This document shows positions 1-5,984 of a DNA stretch of 5,984 nt, in pieces. Under the pieces are notes generated by a model. The model was not told the origin of the DNA. It did no database searches and was given only the letters and a program-made list of their open reading frames with translations. The stretch lies in the NCBI GenBank assembly GCA_041396245.1, contig JAWKYW010000031.1, positions 1 through 5,984 of the forward strand. The letters are read 5' to 3'. Position 1 is the stretch's first letter. Each line of letters starts with the position of its first letter. A program made the translations under genes and the position numbers. Source of the stretch: Desulfobacillus sp041396245. Its GTDB lineage: Bacteria; Pseudomonadota; Gammaproteobacteria; Burkholderiales; Rhodocyclaceae.

Positions 1-132
1 GGCGCCGGCGTGCCGCGCAAGATCCTCGAAGCGCTCGACAGAATCCGCTGGTACGCGCTCGTGCCGAAGGAGATTTATCTCATCGACAACACGCTCGGCT
101 TCGCGCACCGCGAGCACCTGCCGCTCGAATAA
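1..132 (+). CDS. 3' end of a probable FMN-binding split-barrel (pyridoxamine 5'-phosphate oxidase-like) protein
   Basis: An open frame enters from the left edge in frame 1 and stops at TAA (130-132), giving the last 43 residues of a protein whose start lies outside the window. The tail reads ...RIRWYALVPKEIYLIDN followed by TLGFAHREHLPLE. A hydrophobic strand, then a 'YxxDN..GF.HR' turn close to the C-terminus, resembles the end of small flavin-binding split-barrel proteins related to pyridoxamine 5'-phosphate oxidase. I make this match from memory of the family pattern, so the assignment is tentative. Codon use is GC-rich at third positions, as in the other genes here, so it looks like a real gene. 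A decayed methionine gamma-lyase gene lies just downstream; the two may once have been co-transcribed. Alternatively it is an unrelated short-barrel protein. Confidence 0.5.
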   Translation, partial: GAGVPRKILEALDRIRWYALVPKEIYLIDNTLGFAHREHLPLE

Positions 133-151
133 AGGTGAACATCCGGGTCGC

Positions 152-363
152 AATCCTGGCTTCCCGGCAAGGTCTGCACCACCCGCGACATCCGCCATGG
201 CCACGATCCCTGCGTGGGCCACGGCTCGGTCGATCCGCCGGTGTATCTCAGCTCGACCTACGCCTTCCCGCCGGTGGAGGACGGCAGCGCGCGCTTCGCC
301 GGCGAGCGGGCCGGCTTCGTCTGTTCGTGCGTCGGCAACATGACCACTCTCCTGCTGGGGGAC
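152..363 (+). pseudogene. Truncated, decayed 5' remnant of a methionine gamma-lyase / Cys-Met metabolism PLP-enzyme gene
   Basis: Frame 1 from about 166 encodes KVCTTRDIRHGHDP, then VDPPVYLSSTYAFPPVEDG and ARFAGERAG. This lines up without gaps with the N-terminal arm of methionine gamma-lyase (P. putida enzyme: FATRAIHHGYDP, VPPVYQTATFTFPTVEYG, CFAGEQAG). Intact enzymes are about 400 residues long; only about 65 remain. There is no usable start: frame 1 has TGA at 136-138. An N-P-G-F tetrapeptide typical of the extreme N-terminus appears at 152-163 in frame 2, so a 1-base deletion near 164 is likely. The phosphate-binding Tyr and Arg of the FYSRISNPT motif are both Cys here (FVCSCVGN). Past about 363 similarity fades, perhaps with a faint trace (ALAT) up to about 405, and the stop of the convergent LysR gene follows at 410. 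The lost 3' part suggests a deletion or rearrangement. Confidence 0.65.
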
Positions 364-409
364 TGCAATTGTCCTATTGCCGATTCAACTTCCGCCTTGG
401 CGACCACGG

Positions 410-1309
410 TCAGGCCGTCCATTCGTTGGCGCTGCGGAACTGTCGCACCACCTCGAGGAAGGACTGCAGGATCGGCGAGCGGTCGTCCGGACGGTAGGCG
501 CAGGCCAGTTCGATGATCTGGTCCGAGCCCTTCAGCGGCCGGTAGACCACCCGCGGCAGGCGCAGGCTGGTGGCGCACTCCGGCACGACGCAGATGCCGA
601 AGCCGCTGGAAACCAGCGCGATGCTGGTGACGACGTCCCCGACCTCCTGCACCACGCGTGGCGTGAAGCCCTCCCGGTTGCACAGCGCGACGACGTGGTC
701 GCCGAGGCTGGGGCGCGGCGAACTGGGAAACAGGATCAGCGGCTGGCCGGCAAAGGCGCGCAGGGCGATCTCGCGGTGGCGCGACAGCTCGTTGTCGCGG
801 TTGATGGCCACCATCAGCCGCTCCTTCAGGACGGTTTCCACCGCCATGGCGGGCGCGTCGGGGAAGATGCGCACGAAGCCCACCGTCAGGCGGCCTTCCT
901 GCAGCGCCTGGATCTGCTCCGGCCGCGTCATGTTGTGCAGGTGGACTTCGACCGCGGGGTAGCGCCGGCGGAATTCGAGGATCAGCCGCGGGATGACGTC
1001 GAGCACGGCCGAGCCGAAGATGCCCACGTCGAGGCGGCCGAGCTCGCCGCGCGCGGCCATGCGCGTCTTCTCCCCGGTGAGCTGCGCCATCGCCAGGATC
1101 TTCACGGCCTCCTCGCGGAACAGGCGGCCGGCCTCGGTGAGCTCGACGCCCTTCGGCGTGCGCTCGAACAGGCGCGCGCCGAATTCCTCCTCGAGCTGGC
1201 GGATCTGCCGGGTGAGCGGCGGCTGCGAGATGTGCACGCGCTTGGCGGCACGGCCGAAATTGCCCTCTTCGGCGAGCGCCATGAAGTAGCGGAGGTGGCG
1301 GAACTCCAT
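410..1309 (-). CDS. LysR-type transcriptional regulator, BenM/CatM/CbnR-like
   Basis: This 299-residue protein has the usual LysR-type length. Residues 1-60 form the winged helix-turn-helix (RHLRYFMALAEEGNFGRAA, HISQPPLTRQIRQLEEEFG, LFERTPKGVELTEAG). A linker helix and a two-lobe inducer-binding domain from about 92 to 290 follow (VIPRLILEFRRRYPAVEV, SSGFGICVVP). The closest style is BenM/CatM/CbnR, regulators of aromatic degradation that respond to muconate-type ligands. By hand alignment Ser100 falls on BenM inducer contact Ser99; Thr128 is one position off BenM Thr128. ATG at 1307-1309 was chosen because it starts the conserved MEFRHLRYF and has GGGA (1316-1319) 6 nt upstream. It is transcribed away from the importer operon with 174 bp between them, so it probably controls that operon and represses itself. 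Inducer unknown. Family assignment is very secure; the BenM subgroup is moderately secure. Confidence 0.95.
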   Translation of the reverse strand: MEFRHLRYFMALAEEGNFGRAAKRVHISQPPLTRQIRQLEEEFGARLFERTPKGVELTEAGRLFREEAVKILAMAQLTGEKTRMAARGELGRLDVGIFGSAVLDVIPRLILEFRRRYPAVEVHLHNMTRPEQIQALQEGRLTVGFVRIFPDAPAMAVETVLKERLMVAINRDNELSRHREIALRAFAGQPLILFPSSPRPSLGDHVVALCNREGFTPRVVQEVGDVVTSIALVSSGFGICVVPECATSLRLPRVVYRPLKGSDQIIELACAYRPDDRSPILQSFLEVVRQFRSANEWTA

Positions 1310-1363
1310 CGCTTTTCCCGGTTTTTGTCGGGCCCACCTTACTCCTCGCCCCGCGGCCGGGCA

Positions 1364-1378
1364 ATACCCACAAGGTAT
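1364..1378. promoter_or_regulatory. LysR-type operator, perfect ATAC-N7-GTAT
   Basis: ATAC (1364-1367), seven bases, GTAT (1375-1378) forms a perfect inverted repeat, extended to ATACC-N5-GGTAT. It contains the LysR-type T-N11-A box and equals the published BenM/CatM recognition consensus. It lies between the regulator and the divergent importer operon. If transcription starts near 1436, as the predicted promoter implies, the site is centred at about -65, the usual place of the high-affinity LysR recognition site. Confidence 0.8.
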
Positions 1379-1388
1379 CAAGAGCCGG

Positions 1389-1411
1389 GATACAAGGTAT
1401 TGGACTGTATC
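1389..1411. promoter_or_regulatory. Probable LysR-type activation subsite with clustered half-sites
   Basis: This stretch holds ATAC (1390-1393), GTAT (1397-1400) and GTAT (1407-1410), with GATAC and GTATC as inverted ends (1389-1393 and 1407-1411). ACAAGGTAT at 1392-1400 exactly repeats 1370-1378, a 22-bp step that puts both copies on the same DNA face. It has no exact ATAC-N7-GTAT pair, as expected for the weaker activation site of a LysR tetramer. It overlaps the predicted -35 element of the importer operon. Confidence 0.6.
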
Positions 1412-1429
1412 GGGCGGCTTTCCTAAATT
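1400..1429 (+). promoter_or_regulatory. Candidate sigma-70 promoter for the importer operon
   Basis: TTGGAC (1400-1405) is a reasonable -35 element, followed after 18 bp by TAAATT (1424-1429), a 4/6 match to the -10 element. The predicted start is near 1436. The weak -10 and the overlap of the -35 with the LysR half-sites fit a promoter that depends on activation. The -10 lies in the only AT-rich patch of the intergenic region. This is a pattern call only. Confidence 0.4.
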
Positions 1430-1439
1430 GACCGCAGCA

Positions 1440-1458
1440 CCGCGACGAACGATCGCGG
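1440..1458 (+). other. Inverted repeat / stem-loop in the leader of the binding-protein gene
   Basis: CCGCGA (1440-1445) and TCGCGG (1453-1458) form a perfect 6-bp stem around a 7-nt loop. It lies between the predicted promoter and the ribosome binding site GGAGGAG (1471-1477). In RNA it would be a small GC-rich hairpin near the predicted 5' end, possibly protecting the transcript; in DNA it could be another operator. It has no T-tract, so it is not an intrinsic terminator. Confidence 0.4.
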
Positions 1459-1483
1459 ACTTCACTTACGGGAGGAGACGCAC

Positions 1484-2776
1484 ATGAGCGAAAAAGCTGC
1501 GGAACAATCCAATGAAGAGACAGCCGGCGGCCGCCGCCGGGCCATCAAGACGCTGGGTGGCATCGCCCTGGCCTCGCTGCTGCCGGCGCCGTGGGTGCGC
1601 GCCGCGAGCACCGTCAAGATCGGCTACGTCAGCCCGCAGACCGGACCGCTGGCGGTGTTCGCCGAGCCGGATGCCTACACCCTGGCCCAGGTGAAGCGCG
1701 CGCTGGCCGGCGGGCTGCGCATCGGCGGACAGAACTACGCGGTCGAGATCATCTACAAGGACTCGCAATCGAATTCCAACCGCGCCGCCGAGGTGACCGC
1801 CGACCTGATCCTCAAGGACAAGGTCGACATCGTGGTGGCGGCCAGCACGCCGGAGACGACCAACCCGGTGGCCGACCAGTGCGAGCTGAACGGCGTGCCC
1901 TGCGTCACCAACGACACGCCGTGGCAGCCGCACTTCTTCGGCCGCGGCGGCGACCCGAAGAAGGGCTTCGAGTGGACCTACCATTTCTTCTGGGGGCTGG
2001 AGGACATCATCGGCGTGTACGCCAACCTCTGGGAGCAGATCCCGACCGGCAAGACGGTCGGCGCGCTGTGGCCGAATGATTCCGACGGCAACGCCTGGGG
2101 CGACGCCAAGATGGGCTTCCCGCCGGTGCTGCAGAAGAAGGGCTTCAAGCTGGTCGACCAGGGGCGCTACCAGTCGCCCTCGGACAACTTCTCGACCTAT
2201 CTCAACGCCTTCAAGAAGAACGGCGTGGACATCGTCACCGGCGTCGTGCCGCCGCCGGATTTCGCCAATTTCTGGTCGCAGGCCGGCCAGCAGGGCTTCC
2301 GGCCGAAGATCGTCACGGTGGCCAAGGCGAGCGAATTCCCGGCGGCGATCGAGGCCTTCGGCGATCGTGCCGCCGGCCTCTCGGTCGAGGTGTGGTGGTC
2401 GCCGGCGCATCCGTTCCGCTCCAGCCTGACCGGCCAGAGCTCGGCGCAGCTGGCCGCCGACTACACGAAGGCCAGCGGGCGCCAATGGACCATGCCGCTG
2501 GCCTTCAAACACGCCCTGTTCGAGGTGGCGGTGGACGCGCTCAAGCGCGCCGCGGGCAAGAATCCGGCGGCGATCCGCGATGCCATCCGCCAGACCAACC
2601 TGCCGACCATGGTCGGGCCGGTCAACTTCAAGACCGGGCCGGTGCCCAACGTCAGCAAGACGCCGCTGGTGGGCGGCCAGTGGCGGCGGCGCGGCAAGAA
2701 CCTGGAACTCGTCATCGTCGAGAACAGCCAGGCGCCGATGGTGCCGGTGCAGGACAAGCTGGTGCCGATCGCCTGA
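1484..2776 (+). CDS. Periplasmic substrate-binding protein of a branched-chain-type ABC importer, Tat-like signal
   Basis: The 430-residue protein captures the substrate in the periplasm for the importer encoded downstream. ATG 1484 has a strong GGAGGAG (1471-1477) 6 nt upstream. Residues 1-40 are an export signal: a polar N-region, RRRAIK at 17-22 resembling the twin-arginine motif, a hydrophobic stretch GGIALASLLP, and a cleavage site near VRA|AS (40/41). The mature part starts VKIGYVSPQTGPLAVF, the classic first strand of type I Leu/Ile/Val-type binding proteins (Peripla_BP_6). It continues with SNRAAEVTADLILKDKVDIV (98-117) and the hinge-region STPETTNPVADQCELNGVPC (121-140). Cys133 and Cys140 lie close enough for a disulfide. 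First gene of the operon, divergent from the LysR gene. The NDTPWQPHFF segment and the Trp-rich body suggest a ligand other than an aliphatic amino acid, perhaps aromatic, but this is inference. Family certain, substrate unknown. Confidence 0.93.
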   Translation: MSEKAAEQSNEETAGGRRRAIKTLGGIALASLLPAPWVRAASTVKIGYVSPQTGPLAVFAEPDAYTLAQVKRALAGGLRIGGQNYAVEIIYKDSQSNSNRAAEVTADLILKDKVDIVVAASTPETTNPVADQCELNGVPCVTNDTPWQPHFFGRGGDPKKGFEWTYHFFWGLEDIIGVYANLWEQIPTGKTVGALWPNDSDGNAWGDAKMGFPPVLQKKGFKLVDQGRYQSPSDNFSTYLNAFKKNGVDIVTGVVPPPDFANFWSQAGQQGFRPKIVTVAKASEFPAAIEAFGDRAAGLSVEVWWSPAHPFRSSLTGQSSAQLAADYTKASGRQWTMPLAFKHALFEVAVDALKRAAGKNPAAIRDAIRQTNLPTMVGPVNFKTGPVPNVSKTPLVGGQWRRRGKNLELVIVENSQAPMVPVQDKLVPIA

Positions 2777-2801
2777 GCGCCGCGCCGGCAGGACGGGCGC
2801 T
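2776..2801 (+). other. Intercistronic hairpin between binding-protein and first ATPase genes
   Basis: AGCGCC (2776-2781) pairs with GGCGCT (2796-2801), followed by TT. An alternative register pairs GCGCC (2782-2786) with GGCGC (2796-2800). The only Shine-Dalgarno-like stretch for the next gene (GGACGGG, 2791-2797) lies in the loop and the 3' arm. Such hairpins after binding-protein genes can lower downstream expression or protect the upstream message. The T-run is too short for a strong terminator. Confidence 0.4.
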
Positions 2802-2807
2802 TTCGCC

Positions 2808-3532
<725 letters not shown>

Positions 3533-3536
<4 letters not shown>

Positions 3537-4231
3537 ATGTGCTGGAAGTCCATGCCCTCCATGCGTATTACGGCGACTTCAGGGCGCTGCACGGCGTCGA
3601 TTTCCGCGTCGAGGCCGGCGAGACCGTGGCGGTAATCGGCGCCAACGGCGCCGGCAAGTCGACGCTGCTGCGCAGCCTCACCGGCCTGCTGCCGGCACCG
3701 TTCTCCAGCGTTTTCTTCGAAGGGCAGCCGGTCGGCGGCCTGCCGCCGCACGTCATCGTGCGCCTCGGCATCGCCATGGTGCCGGAGGGACGCTGCCTGT
3801 TCCCCAGCCTGAGCGTCGAGGAAAACCTGCTCATCGGCGCCCAGTGCGGCCGGCGCGGGCCGTGGGATCTGGCGGCCGTGTATCGCCTGTTCCCGGCGCT
3901 CGAGGAAAAGCGCGCGACGCCGTCCACCCTGCTCTCCGGCGGCCAGCAGCAGATGGTCGCGATCGGCCGCGCGCTGATGTCCAACCCGAAGCTGCTGCTG
4001 TGCGACGAGCTCTCGCTCGGCCTCGCGCCGCTGGTGGTGCGCGAGATCTACGCCGCCCTGCCGCGGATCAAGGGCGAGGGCGCGGCGGTGGTGACGGTCG
4101 AACAGGACACCGGCCAGGCGATGCGCATCGCCGACCGCCTGTATTGCATGCAGGAGGGCCGCGTGGCGCTGGAAGGCGTGCCGCGGACGCTGACCCCCGA
4201 GCGGGTCTCCCAGGCCTACTTCGGAATCTAG
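3533..4231 (+). CDS. livF: LivF-type ABC importer ATP-binding protein
   Basis: A 232-residue ATPase, partner of the LivG-type subunit. Motifs: Walker A GANGAGKST (36-44), the LivF hallmark AMVPEGRCLFPSLSVEENL (81-99), canonical signature LSGGQQQM (134-141), Walker B LLLCDE (154-159), then LSLGLAP. The switch histidine position is Gln191 (VEQD), as in classic LivF (VEQN). CDEL replaces the usual LDEP, a small deviation. The GTG start at 3533 overlaps the upstream TGA as GTGA, with GAGG (3525-3528) 4 nt before it. No ATG in frame lies near, and MNVLEVHALHAYYGDFRALH matches the expected LivF N-terminus. The overlap implies translational coupling, fitting equal amounts of the two ATPases. Because this subunit keeps a full signature while its partner does not, the two ATP sites of the dimer may be unequal (inference). 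Substrate unknown. Confidence 0.95.
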
Positions 4232-4232
4232 G

Positions 4233-4277
4233 ATGAAACCACCCCCACGCTCGCTTCGGGCGGCCGGGCGCCGCTGA
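4233..4277 (+). CDS. Possible 14-codon leader ORF (MKPPPRSLRAAGRR) before the LivH-type gene
   Basis: ATG at 4233 starts one base after the LivF-type stop (TAG 4229-4231), and the frame ends at TGA 4275-4277, one base before the LivH-type ATG at 4279. It thus fills the 47-bp gap exactly, allowing coupled re-initiation on both sides. GGA (4223-4225) is a weak ribosome binding site 7 nt upstream. The peptide is Arg-rich and has Pro-Pro-Pro, a known EF-P-dependent pause signal. CCA and CTT codons differ from the neighbours' CTG/CCG-rich usage. The CCACCCCCACGCTCGCTTCG string also resembles a repeated intergenic sequence I recall from betaproteobacterial genomes, so the ORF may be incidental. Confidence 0.25.
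   Translation: MKPPPRSLRAAGRR
4260..4274 (+). other. Hairpin just upstream of the LivH-type start
   Basis: GCGGC (4260-4264) and GCCGC (4270-4274) form a 5-bp stem with a 5-nt loop, extendable by one G-U pair. It ends 4 nt before ATG 4279 and covers where a ribosome binding site would be; no good Shine-Dalgarno is visible outside it. A ribosome reading the 14-codon ORF would open it. Confidence 0.35.
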
Positions 4278-4278
4278 C

Positions 4279-5151
4279 ATGGACGACTGGATCAACACCC
4301 TCGGCCAGGGCCTGCTGCTGGGCGGCATGTACGCCCTGTTCGCCACCGGCCTGTCGCTGTCCTTCGGCATCATGCGGCTGATCAACGTCGCCCATGGCGA
4401 CTTCATCGTGCTCGCCGCCTTCGCCGCCATCGCGCTGGTCGAGCCGCTGGCGATCGGGCCCTTCGCCACGCTGCCCCTCGTCGTGCTGCTGATGGCCGGC
4501 TTCGGCTACCTGCTGCAGCGCCTGTTCCTCAACCGCACGCTGGGCGAGGATCCGCTGCGCCCGCTGCTGGTGACCTTCGGCGTGTCCATCGTCATCCAGA
4601 ACGCGCTGCTGGAAATCTTCTCCGCCGACATGCGCGGACTGGATGCCGGCCCGATCGAGACGGCCAGCATCCCGCTCGGCGGCAGCGTCGCCGTCGGCGT
4701 CTTTCCGCTGCTGGTGGCGGCCACCGCGGTCGGCGTCATCGGCGCGCTGCAGTGGCTGTTCTACCGCACGGCGCTGGGGCGCGCCTTCCGCGCCACCGCC
4801 GACGACCACCGCACCGCCCAGCTGATGGGCATCGACAACCGCCGCGTCTATGCGCTGGCGATGGCGCTGGCCACGGCGGTGGTCGCCGTCGCCGGCGTCT
4901 ATCTGGCGATCCGCAGCGGCATCGGCCCGAGCGACGGCCCGCAGCGCCTGCTCTGCGCCTTCGAGGCGGTGGCGATCGGCGGGCTGGGCTCGCTCTGGGG
5001 CACGCTCGCCGGCGGCATGATCCTCGGCGTGGCCCAGGCCGTCGGCCTCTGGCTCGATCCCGGCTGGGGCGCGGTGAGCGGCCACCTCGCCTTCCTGCTG
5101 GTGGTGGTGCTGCGCCCCAACGGCCTGTTTCCCAAGACCCGCGACAAATGA
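4279..5151 (+). CDS. livH: LivH-type ABC importer inner-membrane permease
   Basis: A 290-residue integral membrane protein, one of the two channel subunits; LivH-type permeases are usually about 290-310 residues. It opens with GLLLGGMYALFATGLSLSFG and RLINVAHGDFIVLAAF (33-48), the hallmark of the family. Hydrophobic spans lie at about 10-30, 40-57, 62-80, 95-115, 136-160, 190-212, 227-255 and 265-280. The cytoplasmic EAA-like coupling loop that docks on the ATPase is GRAFRATADDHRTAQLMGID (167-186). The C-terminal part FEAVAIGGLGSLWGTLAGG (228-246) and LRPNGLFP (278-285) are also typical. ATG 4279 gives the expected N-terminus. It lies 47 bp after the LivF-type gene with no clear ribosome binding site, and its TGA is one base from the next ATG (TGACATG), suggesting coupled translation with its partner. 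Substrate unknown. Confidence 0.94.
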   Translation: MDDWINTLGQGLLLGGMYALFATGLSLSFGIMRLINVAHGDFIVLAAFAAIALVEPLAIGPFATLPLVVLLMAGFGYLLQRLFLNRTLGEDPLRPLLVTFGVSIVIQNALLEIFSADMRGLDAGPIETASIPLGGSVAVGVFPLLVAATAVGVIGALQWLFYRTALGRAFRATADDHRTAQLMGIDNRRVYALAMALATAVVAVAGVYLAIRSGIGPSDGPQRLLCAFEAVAIGGLGSLWGTLAGGMILGVAQAVGLWLDPGWGAVSGHLAFLLVVVLRPNGLFPKTRDK

Positions 5152-5152
5152 C

Positions 5153-5984
5153 ATGACAGAAACAAACCATGCCGCCCCCGCCTTCCGCGTCGAAACCGGC
5201 AGCCGCGCCAGCCGCATCGCCGGCGCGCTGGTCCTGCTGCTGCTGATCGCCGGCTGCTCGATGCCCTTCTGGGCCGAGCCGGCCCGGCTGCGCGGGCTGG
5301 CCGAATTCTTCTACGTGCTGGCGCTGGCGCAGATGTGGAACCTGCTCGCCGGCTACGGCGGCATGGTGTCGATCGGCCAGCAGGCTTTCGTCGGCATCGG
5401 CGGCTACACCCTGGTGGTGCTCGGCCTGCATGCCGGGCTGAATCCCTTCCTCGCCGTGCCGGCGGGCGGCCTCGTCGCCGGCCTGCTGGCGCTGCCCGCC
5501 GGCTGCCTGCTGTTCCGCCTGCGCGGCGCCTATTTCGCCATCGGCAGCTGGGTGGTGGCGGAAGTGTTCCGGCTAATCATCGCCAACATCACCGCGGTGG
5601 GCGGCGGCTCGGGCCTGTCGGTGACGCGCGCCGTCGCCACCATCCCGAGCTGGTGGCGGCAGTCGCTCACCTTCTGGTGCGCGCTGCTGCTGGGCGCCGG
5701 CGCGACCTTCCTGGTGTACGCCCTGCTGCGCTCGCGCTACGGCCTGGCGCTCACCGCCGTGCGCGACAGCGAGCGCGCCTCGGCCAGCCTCGGCGTCGGC
5801 GTGCGCAAGGTGAAGTGGTTCGTCTACGTCGCCTCGGCGGTCGGCTGCGGCATGGTCGGCGCGCTGATCTTCATCACCAAGCTGCGCATCTCGCCCGACG
5901 CCGCCTTCTCGCCCGACTGGTCGGCGCTGATGTTCTTCGCCGTCGTCATCGGCGGCATCGGCACCGTCGAGGGACCGATCCTCG
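5153..5984 (+). CDS. livM: LivM-type ABC importer inner-membrane permease, 3' end beyond the window
   Basis: The frame starts at ATG 5153 and stays open to the right edge: 277 complete codons and one extra base. LivM-type proteins are about 320-350 residues, so roughly 50-70 are missing. A polar N-terminal tail of about 20 residues is followed by a membrane span (23-40). Then come the LivM hallmark GYGGMVSIGQQAFVGIGGYT (67-86), FRLRGAYFAIGSWVVAEVFR (121-140), the EAA-like loop YGLALTAVRDSERASASLGV (196-215) that contacts an ATPase, and GGIGTVEGPIL (267-277) at the cut. No frameshift is seen. No Shine-Dalgarno precedes it; the start lies one base after the LivH-type stop (TGACATG), so translation is probably coupled. 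It pairs with the LivH-type protein to form the pore. A further gene of the operon, such as a catabolic enzyme, may lie outside the window. Confidence 0.93.
   Translation, partial: MTETNHAAPAFRVETGSRASRIAGALVLLLLIAGCSMPFWAEPARLRGLAEFFYVLALAQMWNLLAGYGGMVSIGQQAFVGIGGYTLVVLGLHAGLNPFLAVPAGGLVAGLLALPAGCLLFRLRGAYFAIGSWVVAEVFRLIIANITAVGGGSGLSVTRAVATIPSWWRQSLTFWCALLLGAGATFLVYALLRSRYGLALTAVRDSERASASLGVGVRKVKWFVYVASAVGCGMVGALIFITKLRISPDAAFSPDWSALMFFAVVIGGIGTVEGPIL

Noticed and set aside
360..380. Terminator between the pseudogene and the LysR 3' end
   Set aside because: Only short imperfect pairings are present (GGAC/GTCC and GCAAT/ATTGC) with no T-tract on either strand; no convincing intrinsic terminator.
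135..497. GTG-started 120-residue plus-strand open frame
   Set aside because: Its translation is Arg/His/Leu-rich without domain features, and the overlapping frame 1 shows clear methionine gamma-lyase similarity.
258..1426. Open frames of 371 residues (minus, other frame) and 349 residues (plus) across the LysR gene
   Set aside because: Shadows of the 410-1309 LysR gene with no domain signal; the true frame has the complete LysR architecture.
1310..1465. N-terminal extension of the LysR protein to an upstream ATG at 1465
   Set aside because: It would add 52 residues not found in the family and would cover the whole operator region; ATG 1307-1309 has a ribosome binding site and starts the conserved sequence.
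2580..2807. Upstream extension of the LivG-type frame to 2580
   Set aside because: It overlaps the binding-protein gene, encodes an Arg/Ser/Trp-rich shadow sequence, and the family N-terminus begins at 2808.
4228..5217. 329-residue minus-strand open frame opposite the LivH-type gene
   Set aside because: Its composition (runs of Gln, Ala, Glu, Gly, His) is typical of antisense to GC-rich membrane-protein codons; the plus strand holds an unmistakable permease.

Overview
The window is about 6 kb of high-GC proteobacterial DNA. GC-rich third codon positions and the protein types suggest a betaproteobacterium of the Thauera/Azoarcus (Rhodocyclales) kind or a close relative. That placement is inference from composition and protein style, not a database match.

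Layout. Positions 1-132 hold the last 43 codons of a gene that begins outside the window; its tail resembles FMN-binding split-barrel (pyridoxamine 5'-phosphate oxidase-like) proteins. Positions ~152-363 carry a decayed remnant of the 5' end of a methionine gamma-lyase / Cys-Met PLP-enzyme gene. It is truncated, without an intact start, and has lost its cofactor-binding Tyr and Arg. On the minus strand at 410-1309 is an intact LysR-type regulator of the BenM/CatM/CbnR kind. A 174-bp divergent control region (1310-1483) follows. It contains a perfect ATAC-N7-GTAT LysR-type operator, a second cluster of half-sites two helical turns downstream, a plausible sigma-70 promoter and a leader stem-loop.

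From 1484 to the right edge runs a plus-strand operon for a complete branched-chain-amino-acid-type (HAAT family) ABC importer: a periplasmic binding protein with a Tat-like signal, a LivG-type ATPase, a LivF-type ATPase, a LivH-type permease and a LivM-type permease cut by the window end. The genes are tightly packed: a 31-bp gap with a hairpin, a 4-bp overlap, a 47-bp gap filled by a possible 14-codon ORF, and a 1-bp gap.

How it works together (inference). The LysR protein probably senses a small molecule, plausibly an aromatic acid or its catabolite given the BenM-like architecture and operator, and switches on the divergent importer. The binding protein captures the substrate in the periplasm, the LivH/LivM pair forms the channel, and the LivG/LivF pair hydrolyses ATP. 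The substrate cannot be read from the sequence; 'Liv' names here denote family, not leucine transport. I see no wholly new system. The most unusual points are the operator architecture, the chain of 1-nt junctions around the mini-ORF before the LivH gene, the non-canonical signature motif of the LivG-type ATPase, and the methionine gamma-lyase remnant.
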